Below are positions 1 through 7,638 of a DNA stretch of 13,887 bases, piece after piece. A program made the translations under genes and the position numbers. The notes under the pieces are model-generated. The model did no database searches. It worked only from the letters and a program-made list of their open reading frames with translations, and had not been told where the DNA came from. Every line of letters begins with the position of its first letter. The first letter of the stretch is position 1. The stretch spans positions 1 through 13,887 of the forward strand of contig CAMDBK010000047.1 in NCBI GenBank assembly GCA_945889235.1, read 5' to 3'. Source of the DNA: Chitinophaga pinensis (GTDB taxonomy: Bacteria > Bacteroidota > Bacteroidia > SXHM01).

Positions 1-1342
1 CTGTTTTATCAATATAGCCTTTCTTTCCATTGAGTTCCACCACTGCTCGGTTTTCTGAAAAATCATCGGCATCATCAAACAGAAAAGGAATGGCAAGCAC
101 ACCATTTTTATTTACAAAACCATATTTACCATCCAACAGAACACGAGCCAGACCTTCTGAAAAATCAAATACTTCCTCGTATTTCAGGGGCACAACTACT
201 TTGCCTGAATAATCAATCATGCCATAAAATTCTTCGTTGCCCACCACCGCAAAACCATTGTTGAAGGGTTCCACTTCAGCATATTGTGTCGGCACAATTA
301 ATTCTCCTTTTTTATTAATAAATCCTGCTTTGTCGGCTTTTCCCACTTCTGCAATACCTTCAGAAAAAGGCTCACACCAATCGTATTCAAACGGAATAAT
401 AATTTTTCCATTACCGTTTACATACCCCCATTTTTTTTCTCGTACAGCTGGGTAATAACGGCTTTTAGCAATTTCCAGATCTTTCAGAATTTCGTCTTTA
501 TAAGGGTAGTCAGGATATTCCAACCTGAACTCCGCAAATGATTCAGGGTTAGAATCAGCTGTATAAATAGAATAAATTTTTCGCCACGCTTCAGGAACAT
601 TGTGGTTATCGGGATATTTTTTTATGAAGTCATGGTATTCTTTGATTTTAGATTTGACAGTTGACAATTCATAAATTTTATTTTCCGCTTCTTTGCGGTA
701 AGTGGATTTAGGATATTGTTTCAGGAAATCAACATACGACTGAATATTCTTAGGATCTGTAAGCGTTTCAAATAAAGTTGTTTCATATTTTTCAGTAGCG
801 AGACTGAAATCTTCTGCCGCAGGATATTTCTGAATGTACGTCTTAAATGCCTGGTAAGTGTCGTCTTTTTCAGCATTAAGGTAAGCAAGATGGTTACGCA
901 GTTTTATTACTTCGTTCAGTTGTGGCGCGTCTTTAAAACCTGCAAGAAACCACTCGCATTGCTCAACAGTATTAATAAGTTTAACATCATCATAAGCCAG
1001 TTTGAAAACTTCCTGTTTCTGTAACTCAATTGAATTATTTGTAACACCAAGTTCTGCAAGATCTTTCTTATCTTTTTCTTCAAGCAAGGCAAAAGCCTGT
1101 TTAGATTTTACAATAGTTGTAAGCGCAGAATCCAAATTATGAAAAGGATTTTTGTCATTGGCGAAAATCAAACTAAGCCCGTAATAAGCACCGGCAGGTT
1201 CTTTCTTAACTGCTTTTTCAAATAACTCTTTTGCTGTAAAATAATCGAAGCGTTTAAGTGCCTCAAAAGCTTTTTCAAGCGGGCTTGCCAGCAGGACAAG
1301 CGGAAGTAAAAAGAACAGTAATACTGATTTCAGAAATCTCAT
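1..1342 (-). CDS. TPR-like / WG-repeat secreted protein, 3' end cut by window edge
   Basis: The frame is open from ATG at 1342 to the left edge: 447 codons with no stop, so the C-terminus is missing. Residues 1-20 look like a signal peptide (basic start, long Leu/Phe run, LAS before Pro21). Residues about 160-295 hold four helical units of roughly 35 residues, each built around an aromatic...YP motif (YIQKYP, FLKQYP, FIKKYP, FRLEYP), resembling TPR-like repeats. From residue 302 on there are WG-type beta repeats: KWGYVNGNGKIIIP, AGFINKKGELIVP, YGMIDYSGKVVVP, YGFVNKNGVLAIP, and a fifth starting at KKGYID when the window ends. WG-repeat proteins are common in Bacteroidota, mostly without known function; a role in protein interaction at the envelope is inference. 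The start overlaps the stop of the S46 peptidase gene as ATGA, so translation is probably coupled. I cannot assign a function. Confidence 0.88.
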   Translation of the reverse strand, partial: MRFLKSVLLFFLLPLVLLASPLEKAFEALKRFDYFTAKELFEKAVKKEPAGAYYGLSLIFANDKNPFHNLDSALTTIVKSKQAFALLEEKDKKDLAELGVTNNSIELQKQEVFKLAYDDVKLINTVEQCEWFLAGFKDAPQLNEVIKLRNHLAYLNAEKDDTYQAFKTYIQKYPAAEDFSLATEKYETTLFETLTDPKNIQSYVDFLKQYPKSTYRKEAENKIYELSTVKSKIKEYHDFIKKYPDNHNVPEAWRKIYSIYTADSNPESFAEFRLEYPDYPYKDEILKDLEIAKSRYYPAVREKKWGYVNGNGKIIIPFEYDWCEPFSEGIAEVGKADKAGFINKKGELIVPTQYAEVEPFNNGFAVVGNEEFYGMIDYSGKVVVPLKYEEVFDFSEGLARVLLDGKYGFVNKNGVLAIPFLFDDADDFSENRAVVELNGKKGYIDKT

Positions 1343-3549
1343 CTCACAATCGTCATTTCATCAATAAGATATTTTGCACCCGCAAATTTATCAATGATAA
1401 ATAGTGTGTAGCGTATATCAACCGAAATATTTCTTGCCATAGCGGGGTCATACATTACATCGGCTGCTGTGCCTTCCCAGTTACGATCAAAATTAGTACC
1501 TATTAATTGTCCTTGAGTATTCAGCACCGGAGCGCCCGAATTACCACCCGTTGAATGATTAGAAGCAATAAAGCAAACCGGCACAGTTCCGTTTACAGCA
1601 TATTGTCCATAGTCTTTCTTTTCATACAGTTCTTTCAGTTTTGCAGGAACTATAAACTCTTTATCATTGGGATTTTCTTTTGCTATAAGTCCGTCAATAG
1701 TTGTGAAAGGTGTGTAAACAACACTGTCGTTTGGAGCATAGCCTTCAATTTTTCCATAGCTTAATCTGAGTGTTGAGTTGGCATCAGGATAAAACAGCTT
1801 ATCAGTTTGAAACTCGCGCAGGGCTTGGGTGTAAATGCGGTTGAGGCTGTCGAGTTTGATGTCAAGTTTTACATAGTTGGGGTATACATATTCTTTGAAG
1901 TTTTGAGTAACAGTTGATACAAATTGAAATGCCAAATCATATGCACCAAATCCGTTTTCTGACTTTACTATATCAGATTTATTTTTTCCGCCTCCACCTT
2001 CTTGTGCAGGTCCTTCGCTTTCAATCAAAGCATTAAGTGTCGCGACAGATTTCAGCGAGTCAAGTAAATCTCCTGAAAATAGTGTAGTGATATATTTCTC
2101 ATTGTCTTTCCTGTATTTCTTTTTCTGTTTCTCAGTCAGTATTTCCGGCATGTAATTTATAATAGCCTTTATCTGGTGTTTAGCAGATTCTAAATCAAGT
2201 GACTGGTTGTAATTCTTGAAAAATGAACGCATGTATTTTGTATGCTTTTCCACTTCTACACTTAAAACTTCCCGCTTTACGCCCTTTTTCAACAAGTCAG
2301 AAAGCTTGGCAAAACTATTTACGTAAGTTACAAAATCAAGGGTAGTAAACGCCTCATTATACAGCACTACTCCTTTATTGTAAGGCGCAAACTCAGCATA
2401 AGTCTTTTCTAATTCTGGCAACAGGTTTGTGTATTTTGTTTTCCTGCTTTCATTCGCATTCAACCATTCTGTAAATTGTTTTTCGAGTTCCTGTTTTCTC
2501 TGCACTGCATCAACTTTCTTCAGACCAATACTTTCACCTATAAACTTCTTATAGTAGTTTTTGATGCCAGCATATTTTGAATGAAGATTTAATTTCGTTT
2601 GCGGGTCAGCATCCATGGCTTTTTCCATCACAGCCAAACGCTTTTCGCGGATAGAAATTTTCAATGGATCTTCTTCTTCCACCAATTGCTTTACTGCATA
2701 GGAAGTCAGGTATTCCTGTGTTCTTCCGGGGAAACCAAACACCATTGTAAAATCGCCTTCCTTCAATTCTTTCATGGAAACCTCAAAATATTTTTTCGGT
2801 TTGTAAGGCTTGTTGTTGGGTGAATATTCAGCCGGGTTATTCAGGCTATCGGCATAAATGCGGAACAACGAAAAATCACCGGTGTGGCGGGGCCACATCC
2901 AGTTATCTGTATCACCGCCAAACTCACCAATGGAAACGGGCGGAGCACCAACAAGGCGTACATCTTTATATGTTTCTGTGATAAAAATATAGTATTCATT
3001 TCCACCAAAAAATTCTTTCACCTTGGCTTCATAGTGCGTGTCTTCCACCATCTTTTTCTCCATCTGTTTTGAAGTTTTATCAATCGCTGTATAACGCTCC
3101 ACTTCTGTCATTCCGGGCAAAACATTTTTTAAAATTTCCGAGGTAACATCTTCCATGCGTACTAAAAAAGTAACAGTCAAACCCGGGTTAGAAAGTTCTT
3201 CGCTTCTATTCATTGCCCAATAACCCTTTTCAATATAATTTTGCTCGAGCGTGCTGTGCGATTGAACTCTGCTACGGCCACAATGGTAATTGGTAAATAT
3301 CAGGCCTTCACCTGAAATCAATTCAGCAGAACAACCTCCACCAAACTGCACCACAGCATCTTTCAGGCTGGCGTGATTGACACTATAAATATCATCAGCT
3401 GATAGTTTTAGTCCTTTGCTTTGCATATCTGCTTCATTGTATTTGGCGAGAAACATAGGAACCCACATGCCTTCATCTGCAACTGCAACTGTCAGTTTCA
3501 CGCAGAAGGCGCAAAGTAGCAGAAAGCGCAAAGAAAAATCCTTAGCCAT
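1339..3549 (-). CDS. S46 family dipeptidyl peptidase, DPP11-like (Asp/Glu-specific)
   Basis: A 736-residue protein, close to the usual S46 length of about 700-720. S46 enzymes release dipeptides from peptide N-termini in the periplasm of Bacteroidota. Visible family motifs: FTNYHCG with catalytic His89; GDTDNWMWPRHTGDF with Asn216/Trp217/Arg221 for N-terminus binding and catalytic Asp225; Asn331 in AGIKNYY; and TGGNSGAP with nucleophile Ser671. Asp688-Arg689 in NFDRNWEG aligns with the position where DPP11 carries Arg (acidic P1 specificity) and DPP7 carries Gly, so I predict cleavage after Asp/Glu. Residues 1-24 form a signal peptide ending AVA before Asp25, though Lys18 interrupts the hydrophobic stretch and the codons are made of a tandem repeat (see repeat entry). 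Start at 3549 overlaps the dehydratase stop by 8 nt; its stop overlaps the WG gene start. Residues about 513-525 form a Gly-rich, low-complexity insert. Family assignment is firm; specificity is inferred. Confidence 0.95.
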   Translation of the reverse strand: MAKDFSLRFLLLCAFCVKLTVAVADEGMWVPMFLAKYNEADMQSKGLKLSADDIYSVNHASLKDAVVQFGGGCSAELISGEGLIFTNYHCGRSRVQSHSTLEQNYIEKGYWAMNRSEELSNPGLTVTFLVRMEDVTSEILKNVLPGMTEVERYTAIDKTSKQMEKKMVEDTHYEAKVKEFFGGNEYYIFITETYKDVRLVGAPPVSIGEFGGDTDNWMWPRHTGDFSLFRIYADSLNNPAEYSPNNKPYKPKKYFEVSMKELKEGDFTMVFGFPGRTQEYLTSYAVKQLVEEEDPLKISIREKRLAVMEKAMDADPQTKLNLHSKYAGIKNYYKKFIGESIGLKKVDAVQRKQELEKQFTEWLNANESRKTKYTNLLPELEKTYAEFAPYNKGVVLYNEAFTTLDFVTYVNSFAKLSDLLKKGVKREVLSVEVEKHTKYMRSFFKNYNQSLDLESAKHQIKAIINYMPEILTEKQKKKYRKDNEKYITTLFSGDLLDSLKSVATLNALIESEGPAQEGGGGKNKSDIVKSENGFGAYDLAFQFVSTVTQNFKEYVYPNYVKLDIKLDSLNRIYTQALREFQTDKLFYPDANSTLRLSYGKIEGYAPNDSVVYTPFTTIDGLIAKENPNDKEFIVPAKLKELYEKKDYGQYAVNGTVPVCFIASNHSTGGNSGAPVLNTQGQLIGTNFDRNWEGTAADVMYDPAMARNISVDIRYTLFIIDKFAGAKYLIDEMTIVR
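3502..3535. repeat. Two-unit 17-bp tandem repeat inside the S46 signal-peptide codons
   Basis: Two adjacent units, 3502-3518 (gcagaaggcgcaaagta) and 3519-3535 (gcagaaagcgcaaagaa), match at 15 of 17 positions. Because 17 is not a multiple of three, the two units are read in different frames, giving SLRFL and LCAFC segments of the peptidase signal peptide. GGCGCAAAG-type strings resemble short intergenic repeats I recall from Bacteroidota genomes; that link is from memory and unverified. Confidence 0.7.
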
Positions 3550-3919
3550 TATCTCTTTTGAAAACTCCTTTAAATTTAAAGAATACTTTTTCTCCGGCTG
3601 AGATTGCAGCGTTTGCAGAAATCAATCCGTCCTGCTCTTTGGTGTCAAAAGCAATTTGCAAAACAGCATCAACCGTAGGGTCAACAACGGCAAGAAATTT
3701 AACCTGCGAAGATTGGATTAACTGTGTTGTTGTGTTGAGTGATTTCTCAAGCATTTCTTTTGAAATCTGAATTAAACAAACACCGGGAACAACCGGGTTG
3801 TCGGGAAAATGTCCTTTAAAAATAGCATGTGATGCATTCAACTTAACTTCAGCCTGAACCTTTCCTGCTTCGGGGACGCTGAAATCATTTAAAGCGTAAA
3901 AATCAATCTGATTAAGCAT
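3542..3919 (-). CDS. Hotdog-fold 3-hydroxyacyl-ACP dehydratase-like protein (FabZ/FabA type)
   Basis: A 125-residue single hotdog domain. The dehydratase signature is clear: HAIFKGHFPDNPVVPGV at residues 31-47, with His37 in the GHFP position of the catalytic His. In FabZ a Glu follows PGV after three residues (PGVLILEA); here that position is Gln51 (PGVCLIQI), so the second catalytic acid is replaced by an amide. The protein should act on 3-hydroxyacyl-ACP to give the trans-2-enoyl chain if still active; in aryl-polyene pathways repeated dehydration without enoyl reduction builds the conjugated chain. It lies 9 nt after the lolA-like gene and overlaps the S46 gene by 8 nt. It could instead be a non-catalytic hotdog partner or a thioesterase-like protein. 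Being in a KS/ACP operon, it is unlikely to be the housekeeping FabZ. Confidence 0.85.
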   Translation of the reverse strand: MLNQIDFYALNDFSVPEAGKVQAEVKLNASHAIFKGHFPDNPVVPGVCLIQISKEMLEKSLNTTTQLIQSSQVKFLAVVDPTVDAVLQIAFDTKEQDGLISANAAISAGEKVFFKFKGVFKRDNG

Positions 3920-3928
3920 ATCCTGAAA

Positions 3929-4612
3929 TTAATTACCTGTAAATATGCTGCTTTCTAACGAAACGTTAGTCTTTTTATTACTGAACTCAACCTCTGTATA
4001 ATCACCCGATAATTCTGTCATCCTGAATTTTGAAACTGAGAAATCTTTTTTGTCAAAATAAATCAGAATGTTCTTTACATATTCTTTCATGTTTTTTTGA
4101 AGTGGTAAAAGCTCTGCAAGAAATAAATCACTACCTTCAAAATAAGTAATTTTATAATCTGCACTTTGAAGTATATCACCTTTCACCGCAGCGAGCATCA
4201 GCTCATTTACCTGTTTAAAAATGCGGTTGCTGTTCATGTCAAATTTCTTGACCTTTCCGTTGTCTTTGATGTAGGCTTTGCCGCTGTTCAAGACAATTAA
4301 ATACTGAACAGGTTCTTTGTATTCCCAACGCAAGAGATTATCTTTCTTAAACCAGAATTTTCCTGTGCTGACGCTGTTCTCGGTAAGCATGGAAAGATGT
4401 TTTACTTGTTTGAAATCACTTTCCAGTGAGTTGGTTTTCCTGGTGTATTCCTGTGCTTTTTTTCTGAAAGCATCTGCATCAGAAACAGTTTTAAATCCGG
4501 GATATTGAGCAAAAGAAATTTGAGAAATGAAAAACAATAAAATAATAAAATGAGTTCGTATCTCGACTACGCTCGATATGACAGACTTAGTGTTACACAT
4601 TCTTGCAAGCAT
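3929..4612 (-). CDS. LolA-like outer membrane lipoprotein/lipid carrier
   Basis: A 227-residue protein with the LolA/LolB-like pattern: SLESDFKQVKHL (residues 62-73), SGKFWFKKDNLLRWEYKEP with the RWEY..P core (about 83-101), LIVLNSGKAYI (105-115) and DYTEVEFSN near the C-terminus (204-212). LolA proteins carry acylated cargo across the periplasm; LolA homologues (ApeG in the E. coli cluster) are standard members of aryl-polyene loci, where they are thought to move the lipid-linked polyene. The signal peptide hydrophobic core is residues 21-35 (IILLFFIS...SFA, cleavage before Gln36). The 20 residues before it are odd: codons for about VISSVVEIR come from a 26-bp repeat also present near 12.8 kb. 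Starts at Met1 (4612) or Met5 (4600) are both possible, overlapping the deacetylase stop by 20 or 8 nt; no other ATG lies before the signal core. Confidence 0.85.
   Translation of the reverse strand: MLARMCNTKSVISSVVEIRTHFIILLFFISQISFAQYPGFKTVSDADAFRKKAQEYTRKTNSLESDFKQVKHLSMLTENSVSTGKFWFKKDNLLRWEYKEPVQYLIVLNSGKAYIKDNGKVKKFDMNSNRIFKQVNELMLAAVKGDILQSADYKITYFEGSDLFLAELLPLQKNMKEYVKNILIYFDKKDFSVSKFRMTELSGDYTEVEFSNKKTNVSLESSIFTGN
4558..4583. repeat. Single arm of a 26-bp repeat within the lolA-like gene start
   Basis: These 26 bases are the exact reverse complement of 12787-12812. Core of the arm is TCTCGACTACGCTCGA at 4561-4576, followed by TATGAC. Here only one arm is present, whereas the distant copy has two arms in inverted orientation. 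It lies in frame in the lolA-like N-terminal leader without introducing a stop. Confidence 0.9.
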
Positions 4613-5372
4613 TTACTTTAAACAATTCATCCGGGCGAACAACTTTAAAACCTTGAGCTTTTACTTCATTCAGAAACTTATCAATCAAAGGTACAACGCC
4701 TTGCCATGTATCATGAAACAGAAAAACTGCACCCGGTTTTAATTGTGCTGTCAGTTTGCTCATTAATTTCTCTTCATTCTTTTGCATTGAATCCATGGAG
4801 CGCACACTCCAGCCAATTGTATGGTATTGCTTTTCTGCAACTGCTTTTTTCATTGCAGGAGTAGTAATTCCGTAAGGCGGCCTGAAAAAATTCATTTGCT
4901 TACCTGTTGCATCAAAAACAAGTTTATCAGAATGTTCAAATTCGTTTTTCATTTTCCGGGCAATAAAAAAATCAAAGAAATTAGAATGCGAAAAACTGTG
5001 GTTTCCTATAATGTGTCCTTCTGAATCAATTTGCTTTATCACGTTTTCTTTACCTTCAATTTTCCTGCCAATGCAGAAAAATGCAGCTTTTACATTGTGT
5101 TTCTTCAAGACTTGCAGCAGAGCGGGAGTAACAGTATTATCCGGCCCGTCATCAAAAGTTAAAGCAATTATTTTTTCATCTGTTTTTATTTCGCAAAGGG
5201 TTTTTATGTGATAATTGGAGTTGATAAAATAAGAGCCCCAGAACATAACTGCAAGTTTCAAAACAACAAGAGCAGGGTAAAACCAATTGCTGATACCTAT
5301 TCTCAAATCAAGTGTGAGCAACAGAATAAATAATAAAGGAAAAATTAAATTTACTTTTCTGTGATTCAACAT
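4593..5372 (-). CDS. Membrane-anchored NodB-type polysaccharide deacetylase family protein
   Basis: A 259-residue protein: two hydrophobic segments (about residues 8-21 and 30-50) followed by a carbohydrate esterase 4 (NodB homology) domain. All main motifs are present: TFDDGP with Asp74 (base) and Asp75 (metal), GNHSFSHS with metal ligands His125 and His129, RPPYG at 164-168, and FLFHD with His220 near the end. Family members remove N-acetyl or O-acyl groups from glycans in a metal-dependent reaction; the domain would face the periplasm if the N-terminal segments anchor it. Start overlaps the upstream CLF stop by 7 nt (ATGTTGA) and its end overlaps the lolA-like start, so it is firmly in the operon. 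The substrate is unknown; in this context a sugar head group or acyl ester of the pathway product is possible, which is inference. Confidence 0.92.
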   Translation of the reverse strand: MLNHRKVNLIFPLLFILLLTLDLRIGISNWFYPALVVLKLAVMFWGSYFINSNYHIKTLCEIKTDEKIIALTFDDGPDNTVTPALLQVLKKHNVKAAFFCIGRKIEGKENVIKQIDSEGHIIGNHSFSHSNFFDFFIARKMKNEFEHSDKLVFDATGKQMNFFRPPYGITTPAMKKAVAEKQYHTIGWSVRSMDSMQKNEEKLMSKLTAQLKPGAVFLFHDTWQGVVPLIDKFLNEVKAQGFKVVRPDELFKVNACKNV

Positions 5373-6427
5373 TGCGAAACCAACATGAACGAATAATTTA
5401 TATCGCGGTAATGATTGACGATAAGAATGTTCTTTAATACTCCTGAAGGTGCTTTACCAAGTCTTACCGATTCAGGAATAACTTGTTTTTTTATCGCATT
5501 TGCCGAGAGCCAGAGTGCAAAAGCGGAAGAAGTGTAATAATCACCGCATAGATGCTTGAAATACGCTCCTGCTGTTTGATTAAACAAATTGTCACGCAAA
5601 TGATAGTAAACATCATCTGTTCTTACATCACCGTTCAAGCCGTAAACAACAAGGTCAATATCACCTGCAGATAAATTATTCCGTTTCAAAAAATCACTTA
5701 CATGTAGTTTCACTTCTTTTTCATCTTCAGGTTTATAAAGCGTAGAAAATCCTTTCAGTAAAGCATAGTTATTTTCATCTTCCTTATCGGTAAGCATAAA
5801 AAACGTTGCGCCTTCACCGGAAATAGTTCCCGGTGTTTTGCTTTCAAGAAGTTGAAGACTATTGATCTTTTCTTTTTTCCAATGCCCCAATCTTTCTGTT
5901 GTAACATGAAGATTGACTGAATTTTCATCAAAACCACCAAGCAAAACTTTATGTGCATTTCCTTCCTCAATAAGCATCAGACTATCAAGCAAAGCAGTTT
6001 CAAAGGAGAAGCCGCGGTTTACATACGTGCTGTTATATTCTTTACACTTGAGCATAATAGCAACCTGACCGCTGATGGTGTTATGCGTGCTCTGCATGAA
6101 AGCTGTTGGTGTTAGCTGCTGCTCGTTATTATTCAACATTGCCAGCAAAAATTTTTCAGTGTCTTCAATGCAGCCAAAACCCGTTCCGGTAATAACCGCA
6201 TCAGGCATTTCAATTCCTGAATCAAGTAGACAAATTTTTGCTGCGGTAACTCCCATTCGTAAGGTGCGGCTCATTCTCCGCAGTTGCAAAGGGTTGATGA
6301 ATTCCTTGTAAACAGGATCGATGCAGAACATCATATTGGTATTGTATGCAACAACATTTTCAAGAAAATCACCGGCAAAAGTTTGCTGTGGTGAAATCTG
6401 TCCTATGCCGCGGATGTACGCTTTCAT
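5366..6427 (-). CDS. Chain length factor-like degenerate beta-ketoacyl synthase
   Basis: A 353-residue thiolase-fold protein related to FabF but lacking the catalytic triad. Aligning by eye: the nucleophile region reads YVNRGFSFETALLDSL, placing Gly139 where Cys should be; the first His motif (VNVHGTAT in active enzymes) is VVYGLNGD; the second (GYTGHTLGAAG) is KHLCGDYYTSSA. So it cannot condense by itself. Known chain length factors (KS-beta, ApeC in aryl-polyene loci) pair with an active KS and shape the channel that sets product length; the natural partner is the KS encoded just upstream, whose stop overlaps this start as ATGA. That overlap suits 1:1 synthesis of a heterodimer. The RGFSFE wording at the nucleophile site resembles what I recall in Bacteroidota homologues. 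Function as CLF is a strong family-level inference. Confidence 0.9.
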   Translation of the reverse strand: MKAYIRGIGQISPQQTFAGDFLENVVAYNTNMMFCIDPVYKEFINPLQLRRMSRTLRMGVTAAKICLLDSGIEMPDAVITGTGFGCIEDTEKFLLAMLNNNEQQLTPTAFMQSTHNTISGQVAIMLKCKEYNSTYVNRGFSFETALLDSLMLIEEGNAHKVLLGGFDENSVNLHVTTERLGHWKKEKINSLQLLESKTPGTISGEGATFFMLTDKEDENNYALLKGFSTLYKPEDEKEVKLHVSDFLKRNNLSAGDIDLVVYGLNGDVRTDDVYYHLRDNLFNQTAGAYFKHLCGDYYTSSAFALWLSANAIKKQVIPESVRLGKAPSGVLKNILIVNHYRDINYSFMLVSQC

Positions 6428-7632
6428 GCTTTTGAAAATAGTAATGAAGTATTATTACCACCGAAACCAAAGGAGTTGGAAAGCACATTTCTTACTCCGG
6501 CATTTTCAATTAAATCAGTAACCGGAACCAAATCAAATTCATCCATCTTATCTTTAAAATTAAGATTAGGAAAAATGATATTATTCTGAATTGACAAGGC
6601 TGAAAAAACTGCTTCAATTCCGCCAGCAGCACCCAATGTATGGCCTGTATAACCTTTGGTTGAACTGAATTTCGGAACTTTGTTTCCAAAGAATTTAATC
6701 ATCGCATTTCCTTCTGATAAATCATTGATTTGTGTTGCTGTTCCATGAACATTTACGTAATCAATATCTTCAATTTTTAGTCTGCTTAAAGCAAGAGCAT
6801 TACTCATTGAAAGAAATGCTCCGGCACCTTCGGGCGATGAAGCTGTTTGATGATACGCATCGCACGTGTTTGCATATCCCGTGAGTTCACAATAAATCTG
6901 TTTTCCTGCTTTTTGTGCTGCTTCCAGCGATTCCAGAACCACAAAGCCTGAACCTTCACCAAGCGTAAGGCCTGTGCGGTTTTTATCAAATGGTTTGCAG
7001 TATTCTTTATCTAAAATCATCAAGGTATTAAAACCGTTGATGGTAAATTTTGTAAGCGCGTCAACTCCTCCGGCTACTACCCTATCCACAATTCCGTGTT
7101 TTATCAATCTTGCTCCTAACATAAGCGCGTTGGCTGAAGAAGAACAAGCAGTATTGATAGAAGTAATAAAATCTTTTATTCCAAGATTATCAGCAATTTT
7201 TTCAGCGCTGTCACCACAATCATGAGAATCAATATACTTTACAAAATCGCCTGTTTTTTCAGGATTAATATAATCGAGATAAAACTTTTCGGTGCTTCCC
7301 ATTCCGCCAACAGTTGTTGCAGAAATCAAAGCCGTTCTTATTCCATCGCCTTTTTTCGCACCTGAATTATCAAATGCTTCTTTGGCGGCAATCATTCCAA
7401 GTAATGCAGTGCGGGTATATCCGGTATCATCAGTTATTCCGGCAAGTTTTAACAGTTCTTCATCGTTGTGTTTTACTTCAGCGATTGGAAGATTGCCTTT
7501 ATGAATTGTTTCGAGGTATTTAATTTGTCCGATGCCTGAACGTTTTGCGCGCAGCGAAATGAGGTTTTGCTGCACATTGTCGCCAATGGCAGAAATAATT
7601 CCCAGCCCTGTTATTGCAATCCTTTCAGACAT
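6424..7632 (-). CDS. Beta-ketoacyl-ACP synthase, FabF-like (putative KS-alpha)
   Basis: A 402-residue condensing enzyme with an intact Cys-His-His triad: Cys163 in SINTACSSSANA, His296 in VNVHGTATQIND and His331 in STKGYTGHTLGAAGG, with the conserved Lys326 just before. It would decarboxylate malonyl-ACP and condense it with an acyl chain. Length matches FabF (about 410). It starts 6 nt after the ACP stop and overlaps the CLF gene as ATGA, matching the KS/CLF order of aryl-polyene and type II polyketide systems. The housekeeping FabF is normally beside acpP/fabG-type genes; the context here with CLF and LolA argues for a specialised pathway. Conserved GEGSGF and C-terminal SNSFGFGGNN motifs are present, so the protein looks complete. 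Confidence 0.95.
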   Translation of the reverse strand: MSERIAITGLGIISAIGDNVQQNLISLRAKRSGIGQIKYLETIHKGNLPIAEVKHNDEELLKLAGITDDTGYTRTALLGMIAAKEAFDNSGAKKGDGIRTALISATTVGGMGSTEKFYLDYINPEKTGDFVKYIDSHDCGDSAEKIADNLGIKDFITSINTACSSSANALMLGARLIKHGIVDRVVAGGVDALTKFTINGFNTLMILDKEYCKPFDKNRTGLTLGEGSGFVVLESLEAAQKAGKQIYCELTGYANTCDAYHQTASSPEGAGAFLSMSNALALSRLKIEDIDYVNVHGTATQINDLSEGNAMIKFFGNKVPKFSSTKGYTGHTLGAAGGIEAVFSALSIQNNIIFPNLNFKDKMDEFDLVPVTDLIENAGVRNVLSNSFGFGGNNTSLLFSKA

Positions 7633-7638
7633 TCAGTC

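Noticed and set aside
6974..7225. Plus-strand open frame of 83 codons opposite the ketosynthase gene
   Set aside because: It mirrors an intact KS gene with clear catalytic motifs; no domain signature, promoter or neighbours on that strand. The same holds for the other plus-strand frames, including those at 30-455 opposite the WG repeats.
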